From Hyphomicrobiales bacterium (GTDB lineage Bacteria > Pseudomonadota > Alphaproteobacteria > Rhizobiales > Rhizobiaceae): a DNA stretch of 50,377 bases. The notes beneath the pieces were generated by a model. That model saw only the letters and a program-made list of their open reading frames with translations. It was not told the origin of the DNA and made no database searches. Location: assembly GCA_900465915.1 (NCBI GenBank), contig UBKJ01000019.1, positions 1-50,377 on the forward strand, given 5' to 3'. The position numbers and the translations under genes were made by a program. Of the stretch, positions 1-6,288 are shown one piece after another; positions within the stretch are counted from its first letter, which is position 1; every line of letters begins with the position of its first letter.

Positions 1-121
1 CTCCCCCTCCCCCGCCACCGCCACCGCGGCGTCGAAGCTCGTCTTGGATGAGGTCAAAATATGACGGAAGTCTTCGACCTTTCGGCTTAGACCCCGAGCG
101 ATTCTTGGACAGGTCGTTCAT
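1..121 (-). CDS. Partial CDS running off the window, glycine-rich N-terminal region
   Basis: An open frame begins with ATG at 119-121 on the minus strand and stays open to the window edge. The first residues read MNDLSKNRSGSKPKG, followed by SYFDLIQDELRRR and then a run of glycines. It overlaps the end of the upstream 131-residue gene by 35 bases in another frame, as expected for a tightly packed operon. The ribosome binding site is weak: GAGG lies about 17 bases upstream. The charged, proline- and glycine-rich opening could be a linker or secretion-type N-terminus, but the family cannot be recognised from about 40 residues. It is the likely fourth gene of the ParA operon. Confidence 0.45.
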   Translation of the reverse strand, partial: MNDLSKNRSGSKPKGRRLPSYFDLIQDELRRRGGGGGGGG

Positions 122-482
122 CGTGCTGTCGAATTAGATCCTCGATATAAGTCGATGGTCTCACAAAAGAGGCGTCCCGAATAGAGTCCAGTGCGCTCAT
201 GACTTCATTAAGTCTCGTCAAAATCTGCTGAGCAGCTTCGTCTCGTCGTTCTATGTTGTCACTCAGAAAATCTTCATGGTGAAATGCCATATCTCTCAGG
301 AACTGGTGCATACTGGCCAATTGCTTGTCATGTTCGTCAAGCATGGCAGGTATATTCATAATCTCCCTAATCACGATCAGCTTCGCGATCAGGTTGACGG
401 ACACATTCAGTCGGCTCGCCAAGGCGTCGACATTTGCCAACACATGCCCAGGCAGCCGAAACATCACGGCTGGCTCCCGCAT
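87..482 (-). CDS. Hypothetical protein, third gene of the ParA operon
   Basis: This 131-residue soluble protein starts at ATG 480-482, four bases after the stop of the RHH-like gene, so it is almost certainly co-transcribed with parA. The N-terminal part (residues 5-45) reads FRLPGHVLANVDALASRLN and could form a short DNA-binding or helical hairpin domain. Residues 50-105 are strongly helical and charged with regularly spaced leucines, suggesting a coiled coil. No catalytic motif is visible. Small helical proteins in this position often serve as mobilisation or partition accessory factors; that role is inferred from position only. Confidence 0.6.
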   Translation of the reverse strand: MREPAVMFRLPGHVLANVDALASRLNVSVNLIAKLIVIREIMNIPAMLDEHDKQLASMHQFLRDMAFHHEDFLSDNIERRDEAAQQILTRLNEVMSALDSIRDASFVRPSTYIEDLIRQHDERPVQESLGV

Positions 483-486
483 TGGC

Positions 487-915
487 TCAGAGCCCCCTCG
501 CCTTCAGTGCTTCTTTGATTAGCCTATGAGTGGCGGATGACATCTGTTCGTGTTCTTCCATCGAGACCTTGAATATCTTCATCAGGGTGTCATCGTCGAA
601 ATAGAGGGATACCCGCTTGCGGTTGGTCGCCGAGGCTGATGCTTTCTGTTTGGCCTTTTCCTTTCCGGCCTGATCCTGCTTGCGCTGACCTTTCCTGGGG
701 GGCGCACCTTCCGGCTCAGCGTGAATGCTCGCCTCTTCGACCTTGGTTTCCTCATCCGCCGTCTCTGACGGTATCATGAGATTCTTGAGGTCAATGTCCG
801 TCGGCATGTAGGACGTGGCGGATTCAGCAACTGCTTTGGCCTGCTCCTCTTTCGATCGGGCGATGCTCAGAATGTTGCCTGCAACTGGCGTGATCTGCTT
901 AGGCGATTTGCTCAT
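487..915 (-). CDS. RHH-like DNA-binding protein, partner of ParA (VirC2/ParG-like)
   Basis: The 142-residue protein has a disordered, charged N-terminal two thirds (Glu/Lys-rich, residues 1-95) and a compact C-terminal domain. There, the strand RKRVSLYFDDDTLMKIFK and the following helices (EEHEQMSSATHRLIKEALK) match the ribbon-helix-helix pattern of small centromere-binding proteins and of VirC2. Its start (ATG 913-915) overlaps the end of parA by 17 bases, so the two are translationally linked. Proteins of this type usually bind tandem short repeats near their own operon; here 49 octamers lie directly upstream of parA. I infer that this protein is the centromere-binding partner of the ParA ATPase. 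The RHH assignment rests on pattern only. Confidence 0.65.
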   Translation of the reverse strand: MSKSPKQITPVAGNILSIARSKEEQAKAVAESATSYMPTDIDLKNLMIPSETADEETKVEEASIHAEPEGAPPRKGQRKQDQAGKEKAKQKASASATNRKRVSLYFDDDTLMKIFKVSMEEHEQMSSATHRLIKEALKARGL

Positions 916-1663
916 TCTTCACCTCCCCCGACAGCAGGCTGATAAAATCGTTATTGATCTTCTTGATCGAATCGATCGCGTCGAGAACGCTATCGGCCGC
1001 GCGACGCCGAGCTGACGGCCGCAGTGCCGAATTGTTCTCTATGGATTCAAGTTTCGAATAAAGAGAGCCGAAACCTGCTCCGACGTCACTGAAATGATTG
1101 CTCTTCTTAACTAGAGTATCGACGATGGGGATCTTTCCCGCGGTCAATATTGCGTGGACTTCCGGCAGTGAACGATTGCTCTTCATAGCGATCATATCAA
1201 CGTTGTTCCAGAAGGCAGCGTACGGGATCGGCTTCCCCCCTCGTTGCTTTGAAATCTCGTTCAGGACTGCGGCTACCTTGATAGCAGAAGTCGCCGAGGT
1301 CGGTTCTGCGACGATCGGGATCAGAACGGCATCGCATTCGTGGTAAACCTCGACGGCACGCTTATGGAGATATCCGCCTACATCATAGATGCGAATATCG
1401 GCTTCCGGTGCCTGCGCCAGATTTTTTTGAAATGGATCGTCCGGTTTGATCCGCAAATGGAGCAATGTCCCATCGCTAGGCAAAAGCCCCCTCTCTTTTG
1501 AGACGTTATACCAACGAGTGGTTGATTCCTGCTCATCACAGTCGATCAGTAGGGTTCTGTGACCCTGTTGAGCAAATTCGGCAGCGAGATTGACGTTCAG
1601 CGTGGACTTACCCGCGCCACCTTTGAAGGTCGATATCGCGAGTGACAGCGGTTTGACAGCCAT
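899..1663 (-). CDS. ParA/MinD-type ATPase (VirC1-like)
   Basis: A 254-residue Walker ATPase of the ParA superfamily. The deviant Walker A motif FKGGAGKST is at residues 13-21, the LLIDCDEQEST segment at about 38-48 is the A-prime motif, and RIYDVGG is the Walker B strand. The protein lacks an N-terminal HTH, as in type Ib ParA and VirC1. I chose ATG 1661-1663, preceded by GAAGGAAAC; a TTG at 1679-1681 would add six residues. ParA ATPases move DNA by nucleotide-dependent binding, using a partner that binds the centromere, and VirC1 helps assemble relaxosomes at T-DNA borders. Here the partner is probably the RHH-like product of the overlapping next gene, with the octamer array upstream as the site. 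Confidence 0.9.
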   Translation of the reverse strand: MAVKPLSLAISTFKGGAGKSTLNVNLAAEFAQQGHRTLLIDCDEQESTTRWYNVSKERGLLPSDGTLLHLRIKPDDPFQKNLAQAPEADIRIYDVGGYLHKRAVEVYHECDAVLIPIVAEPTSATSAIKVAAVLNEISKQRGGKPIPYAAFWNNVDMIAMKSNRSLPEVHAILTAGKIPIVDTLVKKSNHFSDVGAGFGSLYSKLESIENNSALRPSARRRAADSVLDAIDSIKKINNDFISLLSGEVKNEQIA

Positions 1664-1720
1664 GGTGGTTTCCTTCGTCAAGAGATCGGGTGCCCCCGAA
1701 CCTAGCTGAAAAGTGTTAAT

Positions 1721-2112
1721 AACCTATTCGCCTATTCACGCATTCACCGATTAGGCGAATGGGTAATTGAGTGAATCACCGTTTCTCATATTAACCGATA
1801 CACCTATTCGCGCAATCACCGTTTCACGCATTTGCGCATTCACTCTTTCGCTTATTCGCTGATTCACTTACTTGCTTATTTGCTCAATCGCTCATTTGCG
1901 CATTCACTTGTTCGCTCATTCACCGATTAGCCTATTCACTTATTGGCTCATTCGCTCATTCACACATTCTCCGATTGACCTATTCGCACATTCACCTATT
2001 CACCTATTCACCTGTTCACCTATTCGCGTATTCGCCTTTTCACACATTCTCCTGTTCTCTCATTCGCTCATTAACTTATCCGCTCATTCGCCTATTCGCT
2101 TATTCGCTGATA
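1721..2112. repeat. Array of 49 tandem octamers, candidate centromere
   Basis: Cutting the sequence into 8-base blocks from 1721 gives 49 consecutive units without a single insertion or deletion (392 bp). Most fit CRCYYATT; CACCTATT, CGCTCATT and CGCCTATT recur many times. Positions 3 and 7-8 are nearly invariant and the other positions vary between two bases. A 24-base stretch (1750-1773) holds three units in the opposite orientation. The array begins about 58 bases upstream of the parA start codon and probably overlaps its promoter. Small RHH proteins of other plasmids (omega of pSM19035, ParG, ParR) bind such arrays of 7-11 base repeats, and VirC2 acts at 8-base overdrive-type repeats; a role as centromere and operator is inferred. 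Confidence 0.8.
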
Positions 2113-2362
2113 CTGCGCTGACTTCAGCGGGATTTGGACGTTGATTTGAGCTTTGGAAGTGTCCATAAATGCCGTTAGAGAACCGCGCTGATCGCCCGCA
2201 ATCGAATTAAACGGCCTCTGAGAGGCTTGAGAGGGCGGGGCGGTCCAACACACCAGAGCCAGTCGCGGAGCGCTTCTCCGGCCATTTATGGCCGAAATAG
2301 AGGCATCATCACCCTTTAGCGTACACCATCGAACGAAGTGGCAATCGCCCCTCGGGCGAAAA

Positions 2363-2386
2363 AGCATATTGGTATACCAATATGCT
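2363..2386. promoter_or_regulatory. 24-base perfect palindrome around TTGGTATACCAA
   Basis: The half-site AGCATATTGGTA is followed exactly by its reverse complement. Its core TTGGTATACCAA resembles operators of FCD-type GntR repressors such as UxuR/ExuR. No gene lies close downstream on either strand, so the target promoter is not clear. Confidence 0.45.
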
Positions 2387-2793
2387 ATCCTGCCATTTTC
2401 TAACAGCACGAAACGAGCCGTCGTGCCCAAGCCCCCAAATGCTGATGCAAGTCTCGACGCAGCAGCAGCGATCACACTGCGAAGCATGTGATCCGGGGGC
2501 GCAGGAATCGCACGTCGGGCGTTTCAGGGCGGTTAGAAATGCAGAAGCGAGCCGTCTTCCTGAGTGCATTGCGATGTGTCCTGGACCGTAGGGAAAGGAC
2601 ACGAGAATGGGCGAAGGATGAGACGGCGAGCACACCGCAGGAGAGCAAGAGCCGTCGAAACGTAGCCCGAAGAATGAGGGCGAAGTGGAGAATTCGGCTC
2701 GCTCTCCGTCTTGTTTGGGGAAGTCGCGGCAGCGTCCATCAAACGGCCCGAAAGGCCGGGCGGGTATTTACCCGCTCCGATAGGAGAGGGGAG

Positions 2794-2828
2794 TTTGAGG
2801 GGAGAGGCGGCTAGTCTCTCCCCTCAAA
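2794..2828. other. 12-bp perfect inverted repeat, stem-loop
   Basis: TTTGAGGGGAGA at 2794-2805 pairs perfectly with TCTCCCCTCAAA at 2817-2828 around an 11-base loop. It lacks a clear T-run on either side, so it may be a processing or pausing element or an origin structure rather than a simple terminator. Confidence 0.4.
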
Positions 2829-2887
2829 TCGACGCGCAGCCTCGATGGCAAGGGGCGATAATAAGGCGCAGAAGGAAGATGAATGAA

Positions 2888-2916
2888 GGGCTTCCGCTCG
2901 TGCTGAGCAGAAGCCC
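2888..2916 (-). terminator. Hairpin after the 90-residue zinc protein gene
   Basis: GGGCTTC-c-GCTC and GAGC-a-GAAGCCC form a stem just beyond the stop codon at 2929 of the leftward gene. The flank is T-rich only in part, so termination may be moderate. It closely resembles the hairpin at 3506-3534. Confidence 0.6.
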
Positions 2917-2928
2917 CATCGTTGAGCC

Positions 2929-3201
2929 TTAAAGGTTCAAGGCATCCAGAAGCGCTTCGATTTCGGCGTCACGAGTATCATCCCGGACCGGCACTTCGAA
3001 GTAGCTGTCGGGTAGATCGCCCTCCGCGTGATCGCATTCGGTGCAGATGATCGTGTGGTTTTGATTGATTGAGCCACCTTCGCATGTTTCCCAAAACCGG
3101 CTGAGTGCCTCACCGCCGCACGACGGGCACTCAACAACGTCCAGATCATTATCAAGTTCGATGCCACCGGGTTCGATGCAGCCGCCGTAAACTCTGGTCA
3201 T
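2929..3201 (-). CDS. Small protein with two CxxC pairs (zinc-ribbon-like)
   Basis: The 90-residue protein carries CPSCGG at about residues 25-30 and CTECDH at 53-58, a four-cysteine arrangement that would hold one zinc ion in a ribbon fold. The rest is acidic (DLPDSYFEVPVRDDTRD) and the C-terminus is helical. The start ATG 3199-3201 follows ACGAAAGGAC, a Shine-Dalgarno context shared with several neighbours. It is a single-gene unit with its own terminator downstream and a long leader upstream that closely resembles the leader of the DUF2958 gene. Function unknown; such proteins often bind nucleic acid or fold conjugation and restriction-evasion factors, which is not shown here. Confidence 0.7.
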   Translation of the reverse strand: MTRVYGGCIEPGGIELDNDLDVVECPSCGGEALSRFWETCEGGSINQNHTIICTECDHAEGDLPDSYFEVPVRDDTRDAEIEALLDALNL

Positions 3202-3500
3202 GATTGTGTCCTTTCGTTGCTATGACGAAAGCCGTCGACGCAGGACCGACGAGCGGGTCAAGGATCGCGGGACGCGACCGGCGGAGCCGGCGAGCGGGGG
3301 AGCCGATTTTCTGTCGCCGTCGCGTAGCGGCCGGAGCGAAGCGAGGGCAGGCGGCGGAAAATTGGGGGGACCGCTCGTCCTTGAGGCGGGAGGAGGGACT
3401 AGTAAAATGGGCAGTCATAGAGAGAGAGAACCACGCCCGCGACTAGCGGGCGTGTCCGCATCTGGCCGGCAGGCCAGCTTTGTCGGCAGGCAGGCCATAA
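3202..3500 (-). repeat. Leader repeat A (paired with 4244-4545)
   Basis: About 300 bases upstream of the 90-residue zinc protein align with 4244-4545 along nearly their whole length. Shared segments include CGGGTCAAGGA, GAGCGGGGGAGCCGATTTTC, GCGAGGGCAGGCGG, GGAAAATTGGGGG, TCCTTGAGGCG and GCGGGCGTGTCCGCATC. The reading frames inside are not conserved between the copies (frame shifts occur), so the conservation is at the DNA or RNA level. GATTTTC and GAAAATT flank about 50 bases and could close a large stem. Confidence 0.65.
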
Positions 3501-3505
3501 AAAAA

Positions 3506-3534
3506 GGGCCTCTGCTCGTCGTGAGCAGAAGCCC
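3506..3534 (-). terminator. Strong intrinsic terminator after the exported four-Cys gene
   Basis: TCTGCTC/GAGCAGA flanked by GGGC/GCCC forms a long stem, followed on the minus strand by seven T residues. It lies 22 bases beyond the stop at 3556. Confidence 0.85.
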
Positions 3535-3555
3535 TATGAGGATATCGCTGCAAGA

Positions 3556-3849
3556 CTAGTCCTCCGGCGTCAGCCCAAGACGGGCCAGTACCGAAGCAGG
3601 ATCAGCAAGGCAATCGTCCTGCCAGTCGGGGCGGGACGCGCAGGCATGTGCGTATTGCGATATCGCCGCGGATGATGTGTCGGGAAGCAGCGTATATCCG
3701 ACATTCATGAAGTCTCGGACCTGGTTGGAGACGCATCCGCGATGCGCAACGCCGCAGCGATCGGCGGTCGAGACATTGATGGCTCCCTGACCGGCAAATG
3801 CGCTTGCCGGTGCGATGATGAGGGAAGTGATGAGAAGAGCGCGTTTCAT
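3556..3849 (-). CDS. Small exported protein with four cysteines, paralogue of 35622-35951
   Basis: I start this 97-residue protein at ATG 3847-3849, preceded by AAAGGAGCCTGAC. Residues 1-19 (MKRALLITSLIIAPASAFA) are a clear Sec signal peptide. The mature part has the pattern C-x6-C ... SQYAHAC ... PDWQDDC ... DP..VLARLGL. The same spacing and the SQYA-AC, PDW--DC and RLG blocks occur in the protein at 35622-35951, so the two are paralogues. Four cysteines suggest two disulphides in the periplasm. Its stop-start junction with the upstream DUF2958 gene (TGA-C-ATG) shows translational coupling. Function unknown; the other copy sits in a conjugation-type operon, which suggests a transfer-related envelope role. 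Confidence 0.75.
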   Translation of the reverse strand: MKRALLITSLIIAPASAFAGQGAINVSTADRCGVAHRGCVSNQVRDFMNVGYTLLPDTSSAAISQYAHACASRPDWQDDCLADPASVLARLGLTPED

Positions 3850-3850
3850 G

Positions 3851-4243
3851 TCAGGCTCCTTTCGTTTCGAAGGTTTCAATATAACCACGCTGACGAGCAT
3901 CTTCGGCGTATTCCGAGAGGCTACGGGAGGCGATGAAGGTGGAATCGCGGTCAGCGTGAACACCGCAAGGCCCGACAACGGACTTCAGCTCCTCAAGGCT
4001 GACATAGCCAAGTTCGGGGCATCCCATGCCGAGATCGCACAATCCGAACAGAAGATCGTTTTCCTCGTCATACTCGGTCACCAGCCAGATCGCTCGCCCA
4101 GTCGGCATCCAGAGCTTCAGTACCGGACGAAAGTCGACCGGTTCTGAGCCGGAACGGCTTCTGGCGAGGTTCTTGCGGTAGTTTTCCTTCAGCCGTTCCA
4201 TCGCGGCCGCCGGGATCAGCTCATAAGAGGGATCAAGTTTCAT
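3851..4243 (-). CDS. DUF2958-type protein
   Basis: The 130-residue protein shows the features of the DUF2958 family. An N-terminal segment with LIPAAAMERLKENY is followed by VLKLWMPTGRAIWLVTEYDEENDLLFGLCDLGMGCPELGYVSLEEL in order, with the conserved tryptophan, the FGL-D-G strand and the ELGYVSL-EL block at residues 75-88. The family is common on plasmids and integrative elements of Proteobacteria beside DUF736 and antirestriction genes; no activity is established. ATG 4241-4243 follows ACGAAAGGAGAAATTCATC. It is the first gene of a two-gene unit with the exported four-cysteine protein and is preceded by leader repeat B. Confidence 0.8.
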   Translation of the reverse strand: MKLDPSYELIPAAAMERLKENYRKNLARSRSGSEPVDFRPVLKLWMPTGRAIWLVTEYDEENDLLFGLCDLGMGCPELGYVSLEELKSVVGPCGVHADRDSTFIASRSLSEYAEDARQRGYIETFETKGA

Positions 4244-4545
4244 GATGAATTTCTCCTTTCGTCTCTATGACGGAAGGTGGCAACTTTTATCGACGCGCGG
4301 GTCAAGGACCGCAAAGCGGCCGGCAGCGCCGGGGAGCGGGGGAGCCGATTTTCTGACGCCGGAGCGTAGCGGCCCGAGCTAAAGCGAGGGCAGGCGGAGG
4401 AAAATTGGGGGAACCGCTCATCCTTGAGGCGCAAGGAGAGGGAAGTACAATAGGACGTCATGGAGAGAGGGTAGCACGCCCGCGACGAGCGGGCGTGTCC
4501 GCATCCGGCCGGCAGGCCGGTTCTGCGAATGTGGGATGGATCATG
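4244..4545 (-). repeat. Leader repeat B (paired with 3202-3500)
   Basis: Second copy of the roughly 300-base leader described for 3202-3500, here upstream of the DUF2958 gene. Both copies end next to a start codon with the same CGTCATAG-(n)-ACGAAAGGA sequence and begin with a GC-rich palindromic block, GCCCGCGACGAGCGGGC in this copy. Confidence 0.65.
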
Positions 4546-4560
4546 GTGGGTGGGAAGGAT

Positions 4561-4591
4561 GAAAGCCTCGCCCGATGAGGGCGAGGCTTTC
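4561..4591 (-). terminator. 13-bp perfect hairpin, terminator
   Basis: GAAAGCCTCGCCC and GGGCGAGGCTTTC form a perfect 13-base-pair stem with a 5-base loop directly downstream of the gene ending at 4597. The CTTTC end supplies a short T-run. Confidence 0.8.
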
Positions 4592-4596
4592 TCCGG

Positions 4597-4794
4597 TCAT
4601 TGCGGCTTGTTGTCGTTGTCGGCCTTGCGATCAAATTCGACCTGATAGCTGACTTCCAGCTTGGCGATGAACGGAAGCGACAGGGCGACGGAGATTTTCA
4701 TCTGGCCCTTTTGGGTCAGCTTGGCGATTTGCCGATTGATGTAGCGGCGAAGCCGGCGACCGGTTTTCTGGCAGAAGGTTACGAGCGTTTTCAT
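4597..4794 (-). CDS. Small basic hypothetical protein
   Basis: I start this 65-residue protein at ATG 4792-4794, preceded by TGGAGGATCCACCTC. It opens with MKTLVTFCQKTGRRLRRYIN, continues with a lysine-rich helix (RQIAKLTQKGQ) and ends with an alternating segment (MKISVALSLPFIAKLEVSYQVEF) and the polar tail ADNDNKPQ. No family is recognised. Its coding quality is supported by a decayed copy in inverted orientation at 4951-5142 that keeps three blocks of the gene, including the last eight codons. It is a single-gene unit with a strong terminator. Confidence 0.6.
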   Translation of the reverse strand: MKTLVTFCQKTGRRLRRYINRQIAKLTQKGQMKISVALSLPFIAKLEVSYQVEFDRKADNDNKPQ

Positions 4795-4950
4795 GAGGTG
4801 GATCCTCCAAAGTGGTTGTGCGCAATCGCGTAGCTCGAAGACCGCTGGAACGGCCAAGCAGCACCGCGCAGCGGTCGGAACGGAGCGAAGCGGAGAGGAG
4901 AACCCGAAGGGTTGCGCTTGGACGGGCCAGTGGTATCGTGCGCAGCGTTA

Positions 4951-5142
4951 GGATTGCGAACAGCCACTTTGGATGCGCCGGTGTAAACGCGGGCTTCGTA
5001 GCCAGAGGTCGCCTGCCGCTACATCAATCGGCAAATCGCCATCGGCCGCCAGGCCGATCTCCGTCGTCCTGTCGCTGGAGTGGGCGTGAACGAAGCGATC
5101 ACCATTTGACGGCCGACAACGACAACAAGCCGCAATGACCGG
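4951..5142 (+). pseudogene. Decayed inverted copy of the 4597-4794 gene
   Basis: On the plus strand this stretch repeats, in order, parts of the leftward gene next to it. The leader block around CCACTTTGGA comes first. A 27-base block at 5015-5041 is identical to the complement of 4722-4748. A 32-base block at 5111-5142 is identical to the complement of 4593-4624, covering the end of the gene and its stop. The intervening parts have diverged and the original start region now reads GTGTAAACGC, so the frame is broken. It is an inverted duplication that has decayed. Confidence 0.65.
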
Positions 5143-5172
5143 AAGCCCCGTGACAACGTGGCTTTCTATGCG

Positions 5173-6156
5173 TCAGCGTGAGCGATCGCGATCAGTGGAT
5201 TTGGGGGGAGCGAGCTTGACGGTCTTGGACGGAGCATCGTCCTGGACCCTTTGTGTTTTTGCGTCACCGCGATCTTTGTCGCCGCGCTCGCTTTTGCTCT
5301 TGGCTGTGATTTCATGCGCGACGGAGACGCTCACGCGATCATTGGATTGCGGCGTCTTCGCAAAATTTTTGATATCGACAGCGTGAATGCCGCGAGCATT
5401 GGCAACAAGTGCGGTATTGTAGCTGACTGTCAGCACCTGACCCTTGATTTCGTCGCCTTGCTTGGGGAACTGGATTTCCGGCTTACCCATCATTCTCAAG
5501 GCCTGCGCTGTCATGCTGGTAACGCGGCCGAGTTCGGGGTGATTACGATCCCTGTTGATCTGGTGGGCTTGCAGGACGCGCTTGGCGAAGTCCTTTCCAT
5601 CACCGACTGTCGCCTTGGCGAGGAAATCGCGCGTTTCGCTGGCAGCCGGCCACATCGTTTCGCGATCGAGCTCGAAACCGCGTTCCTTGGCGAACTGGTG
5701 CATGAAAACGCCGATCGTGCGGGTGTTGCCTTCACGAAAGGCGTGGGCCTGCCAGATATTGCTGATCAGCTTGGTGAAGTGGGCCGCCGACTGTGCCTTG
5801 TTGCCGTCATCCCAACGAAACCGGCCGAGTTCCTTGGTGTCATGATCGAGGAGGTCCTTCATATGAGCATGATCGCCATAGGCGACTGATTTCCCGCCGA
5901 GAACGGCTTCGGGTTTGGACATGTTGTAAATGCGCTGTTGTCCGGCCCAGGGATAGACATCAGCAAAGATTCGCCGATGGACTTCCATCAGGTGGGCCGT
6001 GTCGAAATTGCCTTTGACCGGGTTCTTTTCAAGATCACGGATCGCCTTATCCGTGACCAGCTGCTCACGAACATTAAGCTGTTCCTGATCGCGAACGCCG
6101 AATTTATTGATCAATACCGATGTGCCGGGATAGCAATAAGGATCCTGAGAAGACAT
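5173..6156 (-). CDS. Fic-domain protein (AMPylation-type enzyme)
   Basis: About 327 residues. The Fic core spans roughly residues 10-200, with FDTAHLMEVHRRIFADVYPWAGQQR at 51-75 and the active-site loop HAFREGNTR near 138-146. The catalytic histidine, the acidic Mg-binding residue and the arginine are present, but the usual GNGR reads GNTR. Fic enzymes usually transfer AMP from ATP to target proteins. After the core, residues 225-275 (IQFPKQGDEIKGQVLTVSYN...) resemble the OB-like region that follows Fic in Bartonella Bep and VbhT proteins, and the tail is highly charged, as in type IV secretion substrates. No BID domain is visible. No inhibitory motif (S/T)xxxE(G/N) or VbhA-like antitoxin gene was found beside it. 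Start ATG 6154-6156; 6160-6162 is also possible. Confidence 0.85.
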   Translation of the reverse strand: MSSQDPYCYPGTSVLINKFGVRDQEQLNVREQLVTDKAIRDLEKNPVKGNFDTAHLMEVHRRIFADVYPWAGQQRIYNMSKPEAVLGGKSVAYGDHAHMKDLLDHDTKELGRFRWDDGNKAQSAAHFTKLISNIWQAHAFREGNTRTIGVFMHQFAKERGFELDRETMWPAASETRDFLAKATVGDGKDFAKRVLQAHQINRDRNHPELGRVTSMTAQALRMMGKPEIQFPKQGDEIKGQVLTVSYNTALVANARGIHAVDIKNFAKTPQSNDRVSVSVAHEITAKSKSERGDKDRGDAKTQRVQDDAPSKTVKLAPPKSTDRDRSR

Positions 6157-6208
6157 GGTCACCGAATAACGAAGAAGAACAATCGGATAGGATTTGAATC
6201 GCTTTATT

Positions 6209-6233
6209 CCCCGCGGTCAATATTGACGCGGGG
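6209..6233. promoter_or_regulatory. Palindrome upstream of the fic gene
   Basis: GTCAATATTGAC is a perfect 12-base palindrome, framed by CCCCGC and GCGGGG with one unpaired G. It lies about 55 bases before the fic start. It may be an operator or a leader hairpin limiting fic expression. Confidence 0.45.
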
Positions 6234-6263
6234 ATCGGTGCGGAAATTCAGACTGAATATGAA

Positions 6264-6288
6264 AAAAGCGGCCGATCAGGCCGCTTTT
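6264..6288 (-). terminator. Intrinsic terminator overlapping the stop of the 94-residue gene
   Basis: AAAAGCGGCC and GGCCGCTTTT pair around GATCA, followed by TT on the minus strand (six T in all). The stop codon of the gene ending at 6276 lies in the loop, so it separates that gene from fic. Confidence 0.85.

Larger units (their letters stand above)
2113..2928. other. Intergenic region without a convincing gene, with several palindromes
   Basis: About 815 bases between the octamer array and the next gene. The frames open here have no ribosome binding sites and unlikely compositions. It contains a 24-base perfect palindrome at 2363-2386, a short hairpin GCGGGTatttACCCGC at about 2760-2775, and a 12-base-pair stem at 2794-2805/2817-2828. 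The region could hold a replication or transfer origin, given the adjacent ParA locus, but no iteron or nic-site pattern was recognised. Confidence 0.4.

Noticed and set aside
1721..2112. CRISPR array
   Set aside because: Units are 8 bases with no spacers and no cas genes nearby.
899..2112. repABC-type replication and partition locus
   Set aside because: ParA lacks the RepA N-terminal region and no RepB or RepC follows; the partner is a small RHH-like protein.
1872..2144. 90-residue rightward frame with repeated FAHSPI-type units
   Set aside because: It is the translation of the octamer array; the residue repeat follows from 8-base periodicity and there is no ribosome binding site.
2092..2635. 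Leftward frames of 131 and 108 residues
   Set aside because: They run over the palindrome and end in the array; no ribosome site and no family-like pattern.
3152..4461. Leftward frames at 3152-3418 and 4240-4461 with related sequences
   Set aside because: They lie in the two leader repeats and their frames shift relative to each other, so the similarity is in the DNA, not a protein.
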